A stretch of 44,936 nucleotides of DNA from Clostridium sp. OF09-36 (GTDB taxonomy: Bacteria > Bacillota > Clostridia > Lachnospirales > Lachnospiraceae). The position numbers and the translations under genes are program-made. Positions 18,072 to 27,798 of this stretch are shown piece by piece. The stretch covers positions 1 through 44,936 of the forward strand of contig NZ_QUMD01000027.1 of assembly GCF_003481985.1 (NCBI RefSeq), given 5' to 3'. The stretch's first letter is position 1; each line of letters opens with the position of its first letter. The notes under the pieces are model-generated. The model ran no database searches, had not been told where the DNA came from, and was given only the letters and a program-made list of their open reading frames with translations.

Positions 18072-18518
18072 CTACATAAAGTTTTCAAACAGTCCCCATG
18101 GGAACTGAACCTGCAGCCATCCGGCAAAAACCCCCAGCACAATGACTGCCACGATCGCTTCAATGATGATGATGTGCAGGATCGGGGTTCCCTTCTCAAT
18201 CACCAGAAGCCAGAAGAGCACATACAGAAAGATCATCGGGATCATGCCAATAATGAAGCTTCCCGCGATCACACCTGCGCCGCCTGCAATAACCAGAAGC
18301 TCATTTTTGTTATACTGTGGTTTATCCTCCTCTTTCAGTGTCTGGAAGAATGCGGCCACACTGGAAATCACCATGACCACAGCAATGATGCTGGGAAAAA
18401 ATCCCGCTTTCGGTTCCTTGTCCCAGAACCCCAGCTGCGTAAATCCAACCACTGCAAACACCACTCCCATCAGTGCCATTGCGATCGGGATCAGCTGTTT
18501 TGAACCAAACCTTTTCAC
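18072..18518 (-). CDS. tctB: Tripartite tricarboxylate transporter small membrane subunit TctB
   Basis: 148 residues with four predicted membrane helices (PIAMALMGVVFAVVGF, FFPSIIAVVMVISSVAAFF, then two in the second half). Size, topology and position directly before tctA identify the small subunit. First gene of the tctBAC operon, about 45 bp after the predicted sigma-54 start site. Confidence 0.88.
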   Translation of the reverse strand: MKRFGSKQLIPIAMALMGVVFAVVGFTQLGFWDKEPKAGFFPSIIAVVMVISSVAAFFQTLKEEDKPQYNKNELLVIAGGAGVIAGSFIIGMIPMIFLYVLFWLLVIEKGTPILHIIIIEAIVAVIVLGVFAGWLQVQFPWGLFENFM

Positions 18519-18575
18519 CTTGTTCTACCTCCTCTTACTCACATCCTGCTTCGGATGTCCTGATAAGCATATAGA

Positions 18576-18592
18576 AAGCAAGGCTTGTGCCA
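18576..18592 (-). promoter_or_regulatory. Sigma-54 (-24/-12) promoter of tctBAC
   Basis: The minus strand reads TGGCACAAGCCTTGCTT, a full match to TGGCAC-N5-TTGC with GG-N10-GC spacing. It is the best sigma-54 match in the window, about 60 bp upstream of the tctB ATG. Confidence 0.88.
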
Positions 18593-18635
18593 TGTCGCTG
18601 TTATTTGGGCTATTTTTTGTAAAACATTGTTCAAA

Positions 18636-18672
18636 GTGCCAAATTTCATTGTGATTTTGTCCAATTTGGCAC
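18636..18672. promoter_or_regulatory. Inverted repeat just upstream of the tct promoter
   Basis: Perfect 10-bp arms GTGCCAAATT and AATTTGGCAC separated by 17 bp, starting 44 bp beyond the -24 box. The size and symmetry fit a dimer-binding operator or an upstream activator site. It lies in the 343-bp gene-free interval 18519-18861, which otherwise holds the sigma-54 promoter, the GTTTCA sites and the pdxA terminator. Confidence 0.45.
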
Positions 18673-18751
18673 TCTGTTTCTTCGTTTTCACTCATCACTT
18701 TGTCCTGATCTGTTTCTTTTTTCTCAATTATGTTTCCATCTCCTTTGTTAC

Positions 18752-18794
18752 GTTTCATGTTGTTTCATTTTAATTCGCATCGTTTCATTGAAAC
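18752..18794. promoter_or_regulatory. GTTTCA-type candidate activator sites upstream of tct
   Basis: GTTTCAT occurs at 18752 and 18762 (10-bp period), and a perfect 13-bp palindrome GTTTCATTGAAAC lies at 18782-18794. The block is 160-200 bp upstream of the -24 box, a normal distance for sigma-54 activators. The palindrome is the best candidate for the core site. Confidence 0.55.
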
Positions 18795-18795
18795 A

Positions 18796-18822
18796 AAGAA
18801 AAAGGACCCCTTTCGGAGTCCC
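18796..18822 (-). terminator. Intrinsic terminator of pdxA2
   Basis: On the minus strand GGACTCC-GAAA-GGGGTCC forms a hairpin with a GAAA tetraloop, followed by TTTTTCTTTG. It lies about 40 bp past the pdxA2 stop. Confidence 0.85.
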
Positions 18823-18861
18823 CTTCCTATATGCAATACAAAATTTTACCGGATGGCTTTG

Positions 18862-19881
18862 TTATTTTGCTGCAACAGCTGCCATGGTAGCACACTGTTT
18901 TACAGCATTCTCAAACGATGCCGTTGTCACCACACCTTTTCCTGCAATGTCGTAAGCAGTTCCATGTCCGCAGGTAACAATCGGGATCGGGAAGCCGCCT
19001 GCAACGGTAATACCTCCCTCGAAACCAATCAGCTTCAGAGCGATCTGGCCCTGATCGTGGTACATGGTAACCACGCCGTCAAATTCCTTCTTAACCAGAG
19101 CCTTGTGGAACACGATATCAGACGGATATGGGCCGGTAGCATTTATGCCTTCCTTCTGTGCCCACTCGATAGCCGGACGGATGACATCAATTTCCTCGCG
19201 TCCGCAGTCCCCATTCTCACCGCAATGCGGATTCAGCGCAGCAACGCCGATCCTTGGATTCTCAATTCCTGCTCCAGTCAGGGTCTTATAGGAAAGACGG
19301 ATTGCCCGCTTAATGCGAAGTCCGTCATTTTCACGCAGATCTGCACTTACCTGGGAAATCGGAATGTGGCTCGTGGTTCTGGTCGTGTAAAGACCGTTGG
19401 TCACATTGATTTCGCCAAATGGATCTGTGTGTCCCAGAAGCTTTGCAAGATAATGATGCTCACTCTCCAGGGTCAGTCCTGCATCATGCATGCCGGCCTT
19501 ATTTAACGGACCAAAGACATAGCCGCCAATCTTGCCTGCCTGCCATAATTCCACGCCAAGCTTCAGCATATCCAGGCATGCCTTACCGCTTACTACAGTC
19601 TTAACTCCAAACGGAACCTCCTCCGGATCTACATTTTTCTGATCCAGCACCGGAAGACCCTTCTCCCAGTCTGCCTCTTCTGCATCGGAAATCACCTGAA
19701 GTTTCACCTTATCCTTTGCCTCGATCACCTCAAGTGCACGCTCCAGCACCCGGAGATCTCCGATCACGATCGGCTTACAGTACTGCTCATAAAATCCTTC
19801 TGCTGCGCACTTTGCCACAAGCTCCGGACCAACACCGGCAGCATCTCCAAGAAGCACACCAATCACTGGTTTTGTTGCCAT
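18862..19881 (-). CDS. PdxA2-like 4-phosphohydroxyacid dehydrogenase
   Basis: 339 residues of the PdxA family. Visible are the N-terminal GVLLGDAAGVGPEL, the central FGPLNKAGMHDAG and SEHHYLAKLLG, and the metal/active-site segments VAALNPHCGENG and TMYHDQGQIALK. PdxA oxidises and decarboxylates 4-phosphohydroxythreonine in vitamin B6 synthesis; the PdxA2 branch acts on 4-phospho-erythronate or -threonate in four-carbon sugar-acid breakdown. Placement in its own sigma-54 unit beside a TctBAC transporter favours the catabolic role, but the usual partner kinase (DUF1537) is not in this window. GGAGG-type site upstream of the ATG. Confidence 0.88.
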   Translation of the reverse strand: MATKPVIGVLLGDAAGVGPELVAKCAAEGFYEQYCKPIVIGDLRVLERALEVIEAKDKVKLQVISDAEEADWEKGLPVLDQKNVDPEEVPFGVKTVVSGKACLDMLKLGVELWQAGKIGGYVFGPLNKAGMHDAGLTLESEHHYLAKLLGHTDPFGEINVTNGLYTTRTTSHIPISQVSADLRENDGLRIKRAIRLSYKTLTGAGIENPRIGVAALNPHCGENGDCGREEIDVIRPAIEWAQKEGINATGPYPSDIVFHKALVKKEFDGVVTMYHDQGQIALKLIGFEGGITVAGGFPIPIVTCGHGTAYDIAGKGVVTTASFENAVKQCATMAAVAAK

Positions 19882-19948
19882 ATCAAATACCCTCCTTTTT
19901 CCTTAAATGCACTGATATTTTTTTGCATTTATGTTCTGACCATATAAT

Positions 19949-19966
19949 AAGCAAGGTATATGCCAA
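19949..19966 (-). promoter_or_regulatory. Sigma-54 (-24/-12) promoter of pdxA2
   Basis: The minus strand reads TTGGCATATACCTTGCTT, matching TGGCA-N6-TTGC with GG-N10-GC spacing, about 70 bp upstream of the ATG. Confidence 0.8.
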
Positions 19967-20062
19967 CCTGGCGCATCCGGCTGTTTTTTCTTTTTGCAGG
20001 TATATTGTGCACCTTTTTACCGCGTTTTTTTCATACTTCAGACGTTCTCTTTTCCTGCAATC

Positions 20063-20151
20063 TGTTTCATTTCCATGCAGTTGGTTCGCTCTTTCCCGTT
20101 TTTATGTTTCATATTTTCATATACTTTTCTTTTTGTTTCTTTTTGTTTCAC
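20063..20151. promoter_or_regulatory. GTTTCA-type candidate activator sites upstream of pdxA2
   Basis: GTTTCAT at 20063 and 20106, then GTTTCT and GTTTCAC up to 20151, 100-186 bp upstream of the -24 box. Same motif as the sites before tct and the isomerase operon. Confidence 0.5.
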
Positions 20152-20169
20152 AAATTTTGCGTTTAACGG

Positions 20170-23100
20170 TTACTGGATCCAGTCACCGCGATAGGTCTTT
20201 ACGCCGTTTTCGGTGGTCCAGAGCTTGTATGGATAAGTCCGGCCCTGTAAAGCAGGGTCATATGGATAGGTTATAACAGGACCGTCGTTATCGGAAGCTC
20301 CGGGCAGAGTTCCCGCTGACTGATTTCCGTCACTGTTTTCGGATGCCCCAAGCAGTTTTCCCGCAAAATAGCAATCGGTCAGCTGCACATCTGAATCTTT
20401 ATCAGCCTTACCGACCAGGCCTCCCACTCCGCCTTTCCAGCCTTTTCCGATATCATAAATACTCGCTATGCTGAAGGAGTTGGAGATTGCCACAGGTCCC
20501 TGCAGCCAGCCCACCAGACCTCCCACCGGCCGCTGTCCTGTAATACTTGCTCCGCCTGTCAGCGGGTCTGCTTCTGCTGCTTTGGCATAAGACTGGTTTC
20601 TGCCTGCAACATAGCATTCTGTGATCTCAGCTTCTGCCTTCCGGTCCGGGCCATGGGCAATCTCAAGGTGAGCGATCAGACCTCCCGTTGCATCACTGAC
20701 GTATCTGCCATCCAGAAATCCCGAAAAAACAGACTGCCGGATTTTCATGCTCTTTCCGATCCTGGCATGACCGATCAGGCCTCCGACCGTTTTTCCGTTA
20801 TATCCATATATTTTGCTGATCAGGGCATTCTTTCCATACACATACACATGATCCAGTTCCAGCTCCTCCACATCCGCAGATGCTACTGCACCGCCAACAT
20901 CACCATGATCACCATTCGTGGCAGTGATACACATATCGTCACCGTAAATGCGGATATTCTCTAAACGCACATAGGTGTCTTTTGCGGAATTTCCGTTTGC
21001 AAATGCCAAAATACCGGCTGCAGTTCCATTGCCCGTCACCTGCAGATCCTTCATATTCAGATCCTGAACCTTCAGATGCGTGTTGGATAAAATAAATGCG
21101 GATGCATTGCACCATTGCTGTTTATAATGCTTCTGGATTCCAATGTCCAGTCCCGCGATGGTATAATGGTTGCCATTATATAATGTAAGATCCGGATTCT
21201 CGATGCACTTAAAGCTGCCGGCTTCGGTATAGCCCTGACTGTCATAGTCATGAAAAACCTGAACCGGCACACCCGGATACCGTTCTTCCAGCTCATCGCA
21301 ATATGGCGCAGTTTCTGCAAGAACCGGAGCATCCGGATCCTCGTCCTTCCTCCAGAGAATATTATCGGTCTGCTCTACGGTCGTAATCTGGAATTGTTCC
21401 CTATTGTAAAAGCTCAGATTGATCAGATGTCTGGCACTAAAAACCTCTGCGGTATGCTCGTGAAGTTCCCCGAAATAGCTGTTTACCGTAATGCTGCCGG
21501 GATCTGAGGGAGCCGGGATCACATTTTTTTCGCTGACCGTTACCGTTGCATCCTCACCGGCCCAAAAGCCATTCCGCAGGTTTTGATAGCCCATCTGCTC
21601 AAATTCCTTGCTGTCCAGGAAAAAGCGGACCTGCAGCTGCGACGTTCCTGCTTTGCTGATGGCAAAGCGGTGATCTCCTCCGGGAACGGAGCCCTTATAA
21701 TCCCATTTCCATTTGATGGCGCTGTTATCCGGATTCTCTCTTAATTCCAGGATATCTCCCGGATTGCTGTTTCCGTAATATTTGAAATCGTCCGGGTTTT
21801 CGCCGATCTTTAAAATAACATAGGTGGAAAGCTCGCTGGATTTTCCATAAACAGAGAAAATCAAATACTTCGGCTCTGTCCCTTCCGGCATGTCTGTCAC
21901 ATAATCCACCCACAGCTCATTGCCATTATGTTCTTTCAGTTCTCCGGATGGCTGTGCCTGAACCTTGAACCAGTCTCCCACATGCACACGCGCAAATTTA
22001 AAGATCTGCCGGGTGCTGATACTGCCTTCACCGGTGTCATTACGGATGGCACTGCTGGTTTCCGGATCCTCCTGCATCAGCTGGAGCACAGTCGGCATGT
22101 GGTAGGTGCTCTCCTGTGTTGTGTCATATGGGAATGCCTGCTTTTTACTGAAGGAAGCATTCTCGACAAAATAGCTCTCAAGCTGATCGGAATTTGAGTA
22201 CTCCAGGATCTGTTTTCCCTTTACTGTACCGGCATTTTCTCCTCCGCTTACCACTGATGAGGTATAGCAATACGAAAAATCAGATGCTTTCTTTCCGATT
22301 ACGCCATCATCCATGCTCAGGTTTCCGTATTTTGTTACAAATGCAGTCACGTCTGCTTCGTCCGGGGCATACATTCCTCCGGACCAGACAGATGCTGTCA
22401 CATAGCTTCGCTTCACAGCACTGCCCTCCGGCAGGACTGCCGCAAGTCCTCCTGCAAGCCCCCGGGCGGAGACAATATTATAACGTCCCTTTGCCGTGTT
22501 GAAGTCCTCTGTCCCCGGATACAGCTCTGTCAGGCATTCCTGATTTCCGGTATGTCCGGCCACATAGCAGTTCTGGATCAGAACCTGCGCAACCCCATTG
22601 TCCGGTGTATTCACCTTTGCGACAAGTCCTCCGGCAAAGAACTGCGCCTCCACATAGACCGATGCCGCACAGCCTGACAGGGTCACATTTCCGCTGGCAG
22701 AGCCGATCAGGCCGCCTGCCGCTCCTGCTTTAGCCTCAATCTTAAATGCTTCGGCCTGGTCCGGCCTGGTCTGATCTATCGAAGAAGGCTCCTTCACTCC
22801 GGAACGATAGGTGTTTGCCGCCATAACAGATTTCACAGTCAGCACCGTTCCCCGGAACGCCCCGACCAAGGCTCCGGCATCTGCCGATTCCAATACGGTA
22901 CCGCTGCCCTTTGAGGTGATCACCGGATACTGCACCAGCACATTTTCCACGGAAATTTCAAGGGATGGTGCATCTGTCTCCTTCCTTCCGCATCCGATCA
23001 GCCTCCGGCATGGTCATCTGCAGTGATAACCGGATGCACCACCTTTAAATCGGTCACCGTCAGATTCTTCGACACGGTTCCAAAGCAGCCGCCTGCCCCC

Positions 23101-24557
23101 GGTGTATTTACGACAAGCTCACTGATCTTTTTGCCATTTCCCTCATAGACCAGATCAAATTCCGGCTCCAGCGGTGCATAACAGCCCGGAGCTGTCCCGG
23201 TCCACTCCTCCGTCAGAACCTCTCCCTGTTTCTTGTATATTTTGTAGTAAACAGGGATGTTATCAGCCGCCTGGACCGCCGATGCATGGCTGCTGTGAAT
23301 TTCACGCACGACGGCACTCCGGTAATCTGTCCAGGACATATCTTCACTTTGCGATACCACATATGCGCCCGGCTGTTCTGCCGGAGAGCTCAGTCCCAGC
23401 TTCTGCTCATTTGCTGCCGGATGGAAATCCGAAACCCGTCTGTCCAGATTTTCCAGGTGCCGGATATTGGAAACCACGATTTTGCCGTTGGCAACCTTCT
23501 GAAACAGACTGTTTGTCTGACACACCGGACTGGCTGCCTTATTACCGCTTTCGGTCACTGCTTCCGCGTAAATGCAAATATCCTCTCCCGGGATCAGCGC
23601 AATGTCATTTCCTCCTTGATCCGATCTCAGATCACCTCTCAGATCCGCAAATCGCGCGCCCTGAATCGAAATATCATCCAGGATCACATCATAGACACTG
23701 CCGGCTCCCTTCGTAAGGACACGCTCATCCTGCGTAAATCTGTTTAAATCGATCCAGCCCTTTGCTCCGCTCGCCGCACCCTCAACCCACAGCTTTAATC
23801 CGTTCACACCTGACGGAGTCTCTACTTCCACATATAAAACATCTTTATTATAAACGGCAACCTTCATTTCCATCTGCTCCGGCTCTTTCCTTTCCGGCTC
23901 AGTCAGAGAGGCGCCTGCATAATATCCGACTGCTTCCCCATAGAAACGCTCACGCTTTTTTGGATCTTCGGTAAGCCCGGACAGCTCTGAAAATTCCGCT
24001 GCGGTTCCCTGAAAGATATAGCGGTCAGAGTACCACACTTCCCGGACAACTCCTGTCCCGGGGGCATAGACGATCAGATAGCTGCCATCCGTACGGACTG
24101 TCTCATCGATGGAGCCAAAGGGAAGCAGACGCGCCCGTATCCCTTCCGTTGTATTGCCTGCGCCTTCGCCCGGCTGATGCAAAATACAGTACAGATCATC
24201 TGCATCTGCTCCGGTGCTTCCGGTAATTGCAGACAGCGCAATTCCGATCTTGTCCGCGGAAGCATTTGATTCCGTTTTCAAAGTACCGTTTGTGTTTTCC
24301 GTGTCATTCCCACCATACTGATGCAGAAGGCGCTCCATGACTCCGCCGGATTTTGCCAGACTCAGATTATTCTGGGCTGCCAGGAAAATTTCCTTCGCGG
24401 TGCGGTCCATCTCCATGCGCCGCAGACTGCTCTGATAGCGGATCGCCGCAACAAAAGAAACACCGGCAAGAATCAAGGTGATTGCAATGACCACCAGAAA
24501 TTCCGCCAGTGTAAACGCTCCGCTCCTGTGTTTTTTTGTATATGATCTGTATTCCAT
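20170..24557 (-). CDS. Giant type IV pilin-like adhesin with GLUG repeats (one frameshift)
   Basis: Two frames make one protein of about 1,460 residues. The N-terminus is a prepilin: basic leader MEYRSYTKKHRSG, cleavage before FTLAEF with Glu at +5, and a hydrophobic helix. Past the pilin stalk, the long C-terminal region holds about ten GLUG-type motifs (AGGLIGC at the junction, GALVGAF, GGLIGSA, GGLVAKV, GGLIGHA, GGLVGWL, GGLVGKA and others). The two frames are joined by one added base near 23001-23006, which completes an AGGLIG motif. GGAGG before the ATG at 24557 fixes the start. GLUG repeats occur in secreted bacterial adhesins and proteases. As last gene of the minor-pilin series it is probably the pilus-tip adhesin; its ligand is unknown. 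Confidence 0.85.
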
Positions 24558-24582
24558 CTCTTTCTCCTCCGGGAAAGCATTT

Positions 24583-25178
24583 TTACTCATCCTGTCCTTC
24601 CAGATTCACCGCACGCACAACCAGTTCGTCCAGATGTGCCGCAGGCTCACGGCCCGCATTTGCAGCATCACGCTTGTAGTAGACGTTGATATCCTCCAGT
24701 ATAAAGCAGCTGTCCGCATACCGGTATTGGTCCACATCAAAGCTTGTATAGAACAGCCCGCCCATGGCGCCATCCGAGAGAAGCGGCACCTTTGTGTCAT
24801 CACTCAGATACACTTTGCAGATGCCGGCCCGTTCTTCCCCGGCGACCTGATATGGCACAACAGAAAGACGCATCCAGTCTCCGGTCTCGCCACTGAAAAA
24901 TTCAGGACCGCAGTCTCCGCCAGACCTCACCTGCTGCGCCTCGGACAAAACATCGGTAATCAGCTCCACCGTAGTGGCAAGTACCTGCTGCGCCTCGCTT
25001 TTTCCGTGGTTTTGCGGTATGCATTTTTTACCGCAGCAACACCGCCGGCAACCGCCACCGCAGACATGGCAAGAATCAGCACTGCCGCCAGCATCTCCGT
25101 CAGGGTCATACCTGCCCGGGAGCGGACACAGCGCTGCACTATTTTATTTATCACTGTCTGGTACCACTGCCTTTTCAT
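24583..25178 (-). CDS. Minor pilin, PilW/PilV-like (one frameshift)
   Basis: Two frames make one protein of about 199 residues. The N-terminus has a basic leader and RAGMTLTEMLAAVLILAM, a type III signal with Met at +1 and Glu at +5. The second frame supplies the globular domain (VELITDVLSEAQQV to the end at 24583). One added A in the A-run near 24999-25003 joins them. It sits between another minor pilin and the giant pilin-adhesin and probably takes part in pilus initiation. No closer family assignment is possible by eye. Confidence 0.8.
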
Positions 25179-25204
25179 GCGTTCTGCTCCATATTTTTCT
25201 GACC

Positions 25205-25630
25205 TTACTGCCTGCTGTAACGATAATCGCTTTCTGTTTTCTGCGTTTTCTCCTCTGCATCGTCCGGATCCTGACCGGAATACAGGCTGACCGGATACTC
25301 TCCCACATTCATGGTCCCGTTCCTGTGCGCGAAGCCGATCACTTTATGATTTGCGCCTTCCTCCAGGCGGAAGATGAGGTCTGCCTTCGTCTTATAAGCA
25401 CCGGAATCTGAATCCGCAGAATCCTCCAGCTCCAGCCGGTTCCGGCCGGCATAATACCGGTTTATGATCTGATCTCCATCTGCCAGCATCCTCCTCGCCG
25501 CCATGAGTGCCGAGGCAAACATGGTAAGCGCAAGAACGATCACCAGCACAGAGACTAAAAGCTCCGTCAGGGTTTCTGCCCTGCGGGACTGTAATTTCGC
25601 ACGATATATTCGGAATAAATGCTGCCGCAT
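25205..25630 (-). CDS. Minor pilin with atypical cleavage site
   Basis: 141 residues starting MRQHLFRIYRAKLQ, with AGGAGG upstream of the ATG at 25630. The pilin helix follows RRAETLTELLVSVLV. Glu at +5 is kept, but the residue after the expected cleavage (A/E) is Glu, not Phe or Met. The rest is a small polar domain ending ESDYRYSRQ. Gene order (after a PilX-like gene, before another minor pilin) supports a minor pilin role. Confidence 0.78.
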   Translation of the reverse strand: MRQHLFRIYRAKLQSRRAETLTELLVSVLVIVLALTMFASALMAARRMLADGDQIINRYYAGRNRLELEDSADSDSGAYKTKADLIFRLEEGANHKVIGFAHRNGTMNVGEYPVSLYSGQDPDDAEEKTQKTESDYRYSRQ

Positions 25631-25656
25631 CGGCCTCACCTCCTGTTTTCCGGATA

Positions 25657-26447
25657 TTATTCTCCATCCGGATGTGTCCGCTCGATCAGACCCCGTTCCC
25701 AGCAGATGGTCGTAACGCGGGTCGTGGTCGTAATCGTCCACTCCTCCTCCACATCTCCATCCGGGCCCGTTCTTTCGTAATCCTTTTCCTCCACGGTTTC
25801 CTCGGTCTCTGTCTTTGCCGGAATGGTCAGCTTCCGCTCACAGCGGTCCTCTTTCCTTGTATCATTCGTCTGTGTATCAGAAAGAATGGCTGTGATATGA
25901 TAGTCCGAATCCATCGTCAGCTTCACCCGTGCCTCAAGCTGATCGTAATACTGTGTGCTGCCCTTTTTCCTGACTGACATCAGAAAATCCTTTTCTGCCT
26001 TCTCCTGCTGCGGCGCGTTTTCCTCATCCTGCTGCAGGGTACGGTACAGCTCCACCACACAGGCATCGATCATATTCCGGGCAGGATCCAATGCCGTTTT
26101 GTCGGAATACAGATAGGTCAGGGTCGGATAGGCTGTTGACTTATTGTCTCTGCTGTCCTCTACCTTCACATCCGTGATCGTGATCTTGTTTTGGCTGTTC
26201 CTCATCTCATCCCGCAAAAACGCGGCTGCCGATTCCACCGCAAAGCGCTTCTGGTCTGTTTCGGGAAGTCGCTGCATCTTCCCGGCAGAGGCAGAGGCCG
26301 CTGCCAGAATGACTGACGCTCCGACTCCGCACAGTACAAAAAACAGGAGCGCAGCCACCAGCTTGCGCCCATTTCACTGCCAAGCACTGTATAAACACGT
26401 GGACGGCGCTTTCGCTGCCCACCAGATTGTCTGCCTGCCTTCTTCAT
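25657..26447 (-). CDS. PilX-like pilus assembly protein (one frameshift)
   Basis: About 263 residues from two frames: a basic N-terminus (MKKAGRQSGGQRKRRPRVYT), then a membrane segment (KLVAALLFFVLCGVGASVIL) and a polar extracellular domain rich in Asp, Glu and Thr. One added base near 26364-26366 joins them. The first ATG lies 4 bp after pilO. Position among minor pilins and a single N-terminal helix without a canonical GFTLxE suggest a PilX-like or TadE-like accessory protein; function is inferred from context. Confidence 0.7.
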
Positions 26448-26450
26448 GCT

Positions 26451-27146
26451 TTATTCTCCAAGTGCTGCCTCTGCCGCGGTTTCCATATCAGAGCGCTGCA
26501 GATCTGACAGATCCGCATTCGCAAGTCCGCCTGCCTGTTCCTGCGGTGTCTCCTCGGCCGGCAGTCCCTCCAGGCTGTCCGCGCCTACGGTGGTCTCATA
26601 GTAGGTCATATTGAAGGAAAGGGATACACGCCCTTTCTTAAGGTCCGCCATCTGATTCGCAAGTGCGCTTGTCATGCTGTTTATGCTGACGTCATGGATC
26701 ATGCTGCGGTACGGTCCCTGCAGGATCTGACGCATCAGCTCTGCTGCCACATCATAATTTTCTGCCTCACAGTACACTGCAATGTTGCGGCGTACACCAG
26801 TTCCATCCACCTCCGGCTCCGAGAAAGTAAACGAAAACTCATAGGCGCGGCCGTACACCTCATTGAGCTGTTCCAGCTCCTGCTTGAAATTGTTGTAGGA
26901 AGGAACGACCGGCGCACCGGAGGCCCGGTTTTCGTCAATCTCCGCCTGCATGGCCTTGATCCTGGAGGCTTTCATCTGCTCCAGGGCCATCTCATCCTCC
27001 AGTCCGGCTGTATCAGCTGCCCGAATGCGGTCCTGGATCGGCGTATAAATTTCTACATACCAGCCGGCCAGCAGCACCAGCAGCGCAAGGAGCACAAGAA
27101 CCAGCTTCTGTGTTCTTGTCAGTACATATTGCATTAAGGATCTCAT
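26451..27146 (-). CDS. pilO: Type IV pilus inner-membrane platform protein PilO-like
   Basis: 231 residues with a short cytoplasmic start, one membrane helix (KLVLVLLALLVLLAGWYV, about residues 15-32) and a coiled-coil plus ferredoxin-like outer domain. Size, topology and place after a PilN-like gene match PilO, which with PilM and PilN aligns the motor and pilin. Start overlaps pilN by 4 bp. Confidence 0.75.
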   Translation of the reverse strand: MRSLMQYVLTRTQKLVLVLLALLVLLAGWYVEIYTPIQDRIRAADTAGLEDEMALEQMKASRIKAMQAEIDENRASGAPVVPSYNNFKQELEQLNEVYGRAYEFSFTFSEPEVDGTGVRRNIAVYCEAENYDVAAELMRQILQGPYRSMIHDVSINSMTSALANQMADLKKGRVSLSFNMTYYETTVGADSLEGLPAEETPQEQAGGLANADLSDLQRSDMETAAEAALGE

Positions 27147-27787
27147 CCGTTTTCTTCCCCACTCTCTCCAGGAACTTTAAAGTAAACTGTCACATGTGCC
27201 ACCACCCTTTTATTGAGCGCCAGTTTCGTACTAAATGCAGCGGCAGCGTTCGCATCATCCGATGCTTCCAGAGATGCCGTCACATAGCGGACAGACTCAT
27301 CCTCCTCAAGCTGTCTTACCAGCTCCGCAAGCATGCTTCCGCGCTCCAGCTCACAAAGAAACTCCACATGATCATCCACGATCGAGACAGCTTGAATATG
27401 CCTGCAGAGCGGGAATACCCGGTCCTTTATGAGCGCCGTGATTTTCAGCCGGTCCGGGATCTGGCGCTCCTTCTCATTCTGCCAGGCACTGCCATAGTGG
27501 GCATATGCCTCCTGCACCTCCGGCATGACGCTGTTTGCCTGCTTCATGGCAGCCAGCTGCTTCTCCATGCGCTGATAATCCTGCTCCACGCGCTCTGCCT
27601 CCTGAAGCGGCATGACGATGCCCACCTGGACAAAGCCATATAAAAAAACCAGAAATACCGCAAACGCAGAAAGCTGCGCCGCGATTACGCGTTTCTTAAA
27701 TTCACGCTGATACAGATTGATCCGCTTTTTGCTCGGGTATTTCGGACCGCCAATCTGGATATTCGCGATAGTTTTTAAATCAGCCAC
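27143..27787 (-). CDS. pilN: Type IV pilus alignment protein PilN-like
   Basis: 214 residues. A cytoplasmic segment containing INLYQREFKKR precedes a membrane helix (QLSAFAVFLVFLYGFVQVG) and a coiled-coil outer domain. The INL-type N-terminal motif is how PilN docks to PilM in known systems. It lies 11 bp after pilM and overlaps pilO. Confidence 0.75.
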   Translation of the reverse strand: MADLKTIANIQIGGPKYPSKKRINLYQREFKKRVIAAQLSAFAVFLVFLYGFVQVGIVMPLQEAERVEQDYQRMEKQLAAMKQANSVMPEVQEAYAHYGSAWQNEKERQIPDRLKITALIKDRVFPLCRHIQAVSIVDDHVEFLCELERGSMLAELVRQLEEDESVRYVTASLEASDDANAAAAFSTKLALNKRVVAHVTVYFKVPGESGEENG

Positions 27788-27798
27788 GATATACCTCC

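Noticed and set aside
18862..19881. Housekeeping PdxA for vitamin B6 synthesis
   Set aside because: It stands alone with a sigma-54 promoter inside a catabolic cluster and without other pdx genes; a catabolic PdxA2 role fits better, though B6 synthesis cannot be excluded.
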